Shown here: positions 5,113 through 7,213 of the stretch, in pieces
Position numbering within the stretch: position 1 is the first letter of the stretch
Layout: every line of letters begins with the position of its first letter
Notes under the pieces: generated by a model
Database searches by the model: none
What the model was told of the DNA's origin: nothing
What the model saw: the letters and a program-made list of their open reading frames with translations, nothing else
Program-made: the position numbers and the translations under genes
DNA from: Acholeplasmataceae bacterium
GTDB taxonomy: Bacteria; Bacillota_I; Bacilli_A; Acholeplasmatales; Acholeplasmataceae
NCBI GenBank assembly: GCA_016934175.1
Contig: JAFGTI010000001.1
Span: 1-7,213, forward strand
Direction: 5' to 3'
Length of the DNA: 7,213 nt

Positions 5113-5709
5113 ATGATGGAACTGATAGAAAAATTAAAGAAGAGACGCTCTTATAGAGAATTTGAATCTGAAACTTTTGATATCCAAATACTAATCAACG
5201 CAATTGAAGCTGCAAAATATGCACCAAGTGGAGCAAACAAACAGCCTTGGACTTTTTGCATCGTCCAAAACCCCGAACTAAAAAAAGAGATTAGAAAACA
5301 AGCTGAAATTGCAGAAAGTGCTTTTTACAAGAAAATCCCGCTCAATTGGAAAGACGATCTAGAATATTTAAATGTCACCATTGATAAACCTTTTTTAGAA
5401 CAGGCTCCTTATTTAATTGTAATCTTTAAACACATCTTTCAGTATGATACTGATAACAATCACACGAAAGTTTATTATCCTGATATATCAGTTGGGATTG
5501 CAACCGGTATGCTGATGAGTGTATTAACCGATCTAGGGTTAGACTTACTGTCTTATACACCCTCATCTGATGGATTTTTAACTGATGTCTTAAAAAGACC
5601 GGAAAACGAAAAACCCTTTTTAATTCTTGTTGTCGGTAAAGGTTCATCTTCTTATAAACTACCAGAGATAACTAAAAAATCTAATGAGGAAGTCATTAAA
5701 ATATACTAA
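5113..5709 (+). CDS. Iodotyrosine deiodinase-like nitroreductase
   Basis: This 198-residue FMN flavoprotein of the nitroreductase fold carries RRSYREF (11-17, FMN phosphate contacts), APSGANKQPW (37-46) and GIATGMLMSVLTDLGL (128-143). Its C-terminal half, SYTPSSDGFLTDVLKRPENEKPFLILVVG, is the form seen in the iodotyrosine deiodinase (IYD) subgroup rather than in NfsB-type enzymes. By eye, Glu68, Tyr72 and Lys92 align with the E-Y-K residues of IYD that hold the zwitterion of halotyrosine, and Thr149 with the Thr near flavin N5. It may thus reduce halogenated tyrosine or a similar phenol; the substrate is inferred. It should be a cytoplasmic homodimer. Two ATGs, at 5113 and 5116, lie 5 and 8 nt after GGGAGG, so either could be the start. 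It is a single gene, divergent from hsp20, ending in TAA before a terminator. Confidence 0.88.
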   Translation: MMELIEKLKKRRSYREFESETFDIQILINAIEAAKYAPSGANKQPWTFCIVQNPELKKEIRKQAEIAESAFYKKIPLNWKDDLEYLNVTIDKPFLEQAPYLIVIFKHIFQYDTDNNHTKVYYPDISVGIATGMLMSVLTDLGLDLLSYTPSSDGFLTDVLKRPENEKPFLILVVGKGSSSYKLPEITKKSNEEVIKIY

Positions 5710-5743
5710 GTCATTGATTATTTCTACCACAAATCTTAATAGG

Positions 5744-5770
5744 AAAAAGACGCTTTTCAGCGTCTTTTTT
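5744..5770. terminator. Bidirectional terminator, nitroreductase / GGDEF gene
   Basis: AAAAAGACGC (5744-5753) pairs perfectly with GCGTCTTTTT (5760-5769) around a TTTTCA loop, giving a GC-rich core flanked by A and T runs. It lies between convergent genes, 34 nt after the nitroreductase stop and 22 nt from the GGDEF stop. The T6 tail on the plus strand and the A5 run (T on the minus strand) support use in both directions. Confidence 0.9.
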
Positions 5771-5792
5771 AACAATAATATCTAAGAATAAA

Positions 5793-6800
5793 TTATCTAT
5801 TTGTGTGATTATTTAAAAGCCTTGCTTCATACATGTTATGATCAGCTTCTCTGAGTACTTCATAGATGATATCTTGATGATTGACCAATGCAGTTCCAAA
5901 AGAAAATGATACTTTATACTTTTTAATTTTCGGATGCGCTTCAAATGAATTTCTAATATCCATTAGGAGTTTTTCTTGCTCATTATTTTCAATATTTTTA
6001 GAAATGAGAATAAATTCATCTCCACCATATCTACCCATAATATCCGATTTTTTCAAATGTTTTAAGCTTACTTCTGAAAAAATCTTTAATACGTCGTCAC
6101 CTTCATGATGACCAAAATGATCATTAACGTATTTAAAATTATCAAGATCAATAATTGCTATTGATAATTTAGTGGTTCCTTCATCAACCTCTTCTTGAAG
6201 GCTTTTCAGCATTTCTTCAATTCTTCTTCTATTGTTAAGCCCAGTTAAAATATCAGTGTTTGAGAGCTTTCTAATTTGTTGATTGCGTTCAATCATTAAA
6301 ATATCAGTTTCAATTGAGTTTTTTAAAGTTTCTAGTAATTTCTTGTGCTTTTCATTAAACTTCATAAGCTTGTTGTCTAGCACACAAATTGTTCCAAAGA
6401 ATGATCCATCCGGTAATTTTATTGGGTATCCCAAATATGAAATCATATTGAGTGCTACATCTGGATTATCTCTCCAAGCTTTATTTTCAAGAGAATTTTC
6501 TACATAGAGTTCAGAATCAGTTCCAATAACAGTCTCACAATATAAACCGTGTCCAAGTTTGTCTTTCCCATCAGCTGGATATGGATTCTCAGTATTTGAA
6601 CTTTTCAGAAACACTTGCATATGCTCTTCAGTGATTCTCATGATAAGACCAGCTGGAACCTCTAAAATATCAGCAACCAAATCAATCGTATCTTGCCATT
6701 TCGACACAGTTTCGTCATCGATTATAAAATCACTTGATTCCTTTATTGGAGCAGTTACAAATTGATTTGATTCTCTTAAAAAAACCTTTGTATACTTCAT
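5793..6800 (-). CDS. GAF-GGDEF diguanylate cyclase
   Basis: The 335-residue protein should make the second messenger c-di-GMP from two GTP. Residues about 35-170 form a GAF sensor domain, with the NPYPADG...LGHGLYCETV and YLGYPIKLPDGSFFGTICVLD segments typical of GAF modules placed before GGDEF. A short helical linker (about 160-180) leads to the GGDEF domain (181-330): DILTGLNNRR (183-192), DLDNFKYVNDHFGHHEGD (metal ligand Asp218) and intact GRYGGDEF (256-263). The inhibitory I-site, RxxD five residues before GGDEF, reads KKSD (250-253), so product inhibition may be weak. There is no membrane segment, so it should be cytoplasmic; the GAF ligand is unknown. AGGAGG is 6 nt before the ATG. The stop is TAA. 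Confidence 0.95.
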   Translation of the reverse strand: MKYTKVFLRESNQFVTAPIKESSDFIIDDETVSKWQDTIDLVADILEVPAGLIMRITEEHMQVFLKSSNTENPYPADGKDKLGHGLYCETVIGTDSELYVENSLENKAWRDNPDVALNMISYLGYPIKLPDGSFFGTICVLDNKLMKFNEKHKKLLETLKNSIETDILMIERNQQIRKLSNTDILTGLNNRRRIEEMLKSLQEEVDEGTTKLSIAIIDLDNFKYVNDHFGHHEGDDVLKIFSEVSLKHLKKSDIMGRYGGDEFILISKNIENNEQEKLLMDIRNSFEAHPKIKKYKVSFSFGTALVNHQDIIYEVLREADHNMYEARLLNNHTNR

Positions 6801-6868
6801 AAGTTGCCTCCTATCCTAAAATAAATGTACTTATCTTTGTTATCTCGTTTGTTCTTTTTCGATATAAA

Positions 6869-7213
6869 CTACATATTTTCATTATACATTATACCAGTTT
6901 TCTCATCAAGATTGTTGATTGAATCAATGATCTCGTGATGTACAATATCAGATTGTTTCATAGGTAACAACATAAATACATGCGGACAATCTTTAAAAAT
7001 CATTAACTTTGTTTGGGGAATCTTTTCTTCAAACAATACCATATCAGGATATAAAATCTCACTAGTTCCACAATAGATGATGATCTCTTGTTGATATGGG
7101 TAATCAAGTGGAGGAATCACTTGATTATCTTTTTTTATCGTATCATACATATCTAATCCTTTAAATCTCGATAATGATAAAATTTGATCATGTGCTTCAT
7201 ATGTTTTAATTTC
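6869..7213 (-). CDS. Alpha/beta hydrolase, C-terminal part (cut by window)
   Basis: The minus frame is open without a stop to the window edge, so the 114 residues seen are the C-terminal part of a longer protein; the ATG at 7150 is probably internal. PPLDYPYQQEIIIYCGTSEIL...D, then KLMIFKDCPHVFMLLP, is the layout of the last third of esterases of the hormone-sensitive-lipase/acetyl-esterase type (a 'P-x-L-I-x-x-G-x-x-E-x-L-x-x-D' strand and turn, then 'x-M-P-H-V-F'). The His of CPHVF would be the catalytic His, and the Asp of EILYPD the likely acid. The nucleophile Ser and oxyanion motif lie outside the window. It is expected to be a carboxylesterase of unknown substrate. The stop TAG lies 68 bp before the GGDEF start; the two may be cotranscribed. 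Confidence 0.7.
   Translation of the reverse strand, partial: EIKTYEAHDQILSLSRFKGLDMYDTIKKDNQVIPPLDYPYQQEIIIYCGTSEILYPDMVLFEEKIPQTKLMIFKDCPHVFMLLPMKQSDIVHHEIIDSINNLDEKTGIMYNENM
6881..6909 (-). promoter_or_regulatory. Tandem promoter of the GAF-GGDEF gene
   Basis: On the minus strand TTGATG (6904-6909) and TATAAT (6881-6886) are 17 bp apart. A second TATAAT (6888-6893) is preceded by TGG, making an extended -10. Both overlap the last codons of the upstream hydrolase. The leader would be about 70 nt. No terminator separates the two genes, so read-through from the hydrolase is also possible. Confidence 0.5.

Noticed and set aside
7150..7150. ATG at 7150 as the start of a complete 93-residue protein
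   Set aside because: The same frame is open for 21 more codons to the window edge, no ribosome site precedes this ATG, and the hydrolase needs an upstream Ser nucleophile region.
1..7213. CRISPR array, insertion sequence, tRNA, rRNA or riboswitch
   Set aside because: I found no spaced direct repeats, transposase motifs, terminal repeats, cloverleaf with CCA-type ends or known aptamer motifs on either strand by eye.

Overview
The window is AT-rich low-GC bacterial DNA with strong Shine-Dalgarno sites, TATAAT-type promoters, short intergenic gaps and U-tailed hairpin terminators. A small heat-shock protein under a CIRCE-like operator, a GGDEF protein, tryptophans read as TGG where checked, and no TGA stop codon suggest a Firmicutes-Mollicutes lineage using the standard code. 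An Acholeplasma-like organism is my best guess (inference, moderate confidence). I see no mobile element, CRISPR array, tRNA or rRNA, and nothing I would call a new multi-gene system.

Layout. 102-1232 (-) encodes a fusion of a GNAT acetyltransferase and an SGNH/GDSL hydrolase. 1233-1926 has no intact gene; it holds the fusion gene's promoter, a strong hairpin terminator (1425-1456) and the decayed 5' part of a malic enzyme gene (1623-1894, -). 2779-3546 (-), an inositol-monophosphatase-family phosphatase, and 1927-2766 (-), a polytopic membrane protein, lie 12 bp apart and form a two-gene operon with an extended -10 promoter at 3583-3591. 3601-3947 carries dyad symmetry, a good ribosome binding site and a small reading frame broken at a T6 run. 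It is followed by a hot-dog thioesterase, 3948-4385 (+), which converges on the hsp20 gene, 4420-4863 (-), across a 34-bp bidirectional terminator.

The hsp20 promoter and a CIRCE-like operator are fully readable at 4886-4949. Divergent from it is a nitroreductase-fold flavoprotein, 5113-5709 (+), with the residue pattern of iodotyrosine deiodinases. It converges across another bidirectional terminator on a GAF-GGDEF diguanylate cyclase, 5793-6800 (-). The right edge holds the C-terminal part of an alpha/beta hydrolase (6869-7213, -) that continues beyond the window.

Functionally these are mostly separate housekeeping, stress and signalling genes rather than one pathway: protein quality control (hsp20), c-di-GMP signalling (GAF-GGDEF), thioester, ester and phosphate hydrolysis, and flavin redox chemistry. 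The most informative points are the acetyltransferase-esterase fusion, the deiodinase-like active site, the complete HrcA/CIRCE-type control region, the malic enzyme relic whose terminator may now serve the upstream operon, and the frameshifted small gene at 3704-3924.
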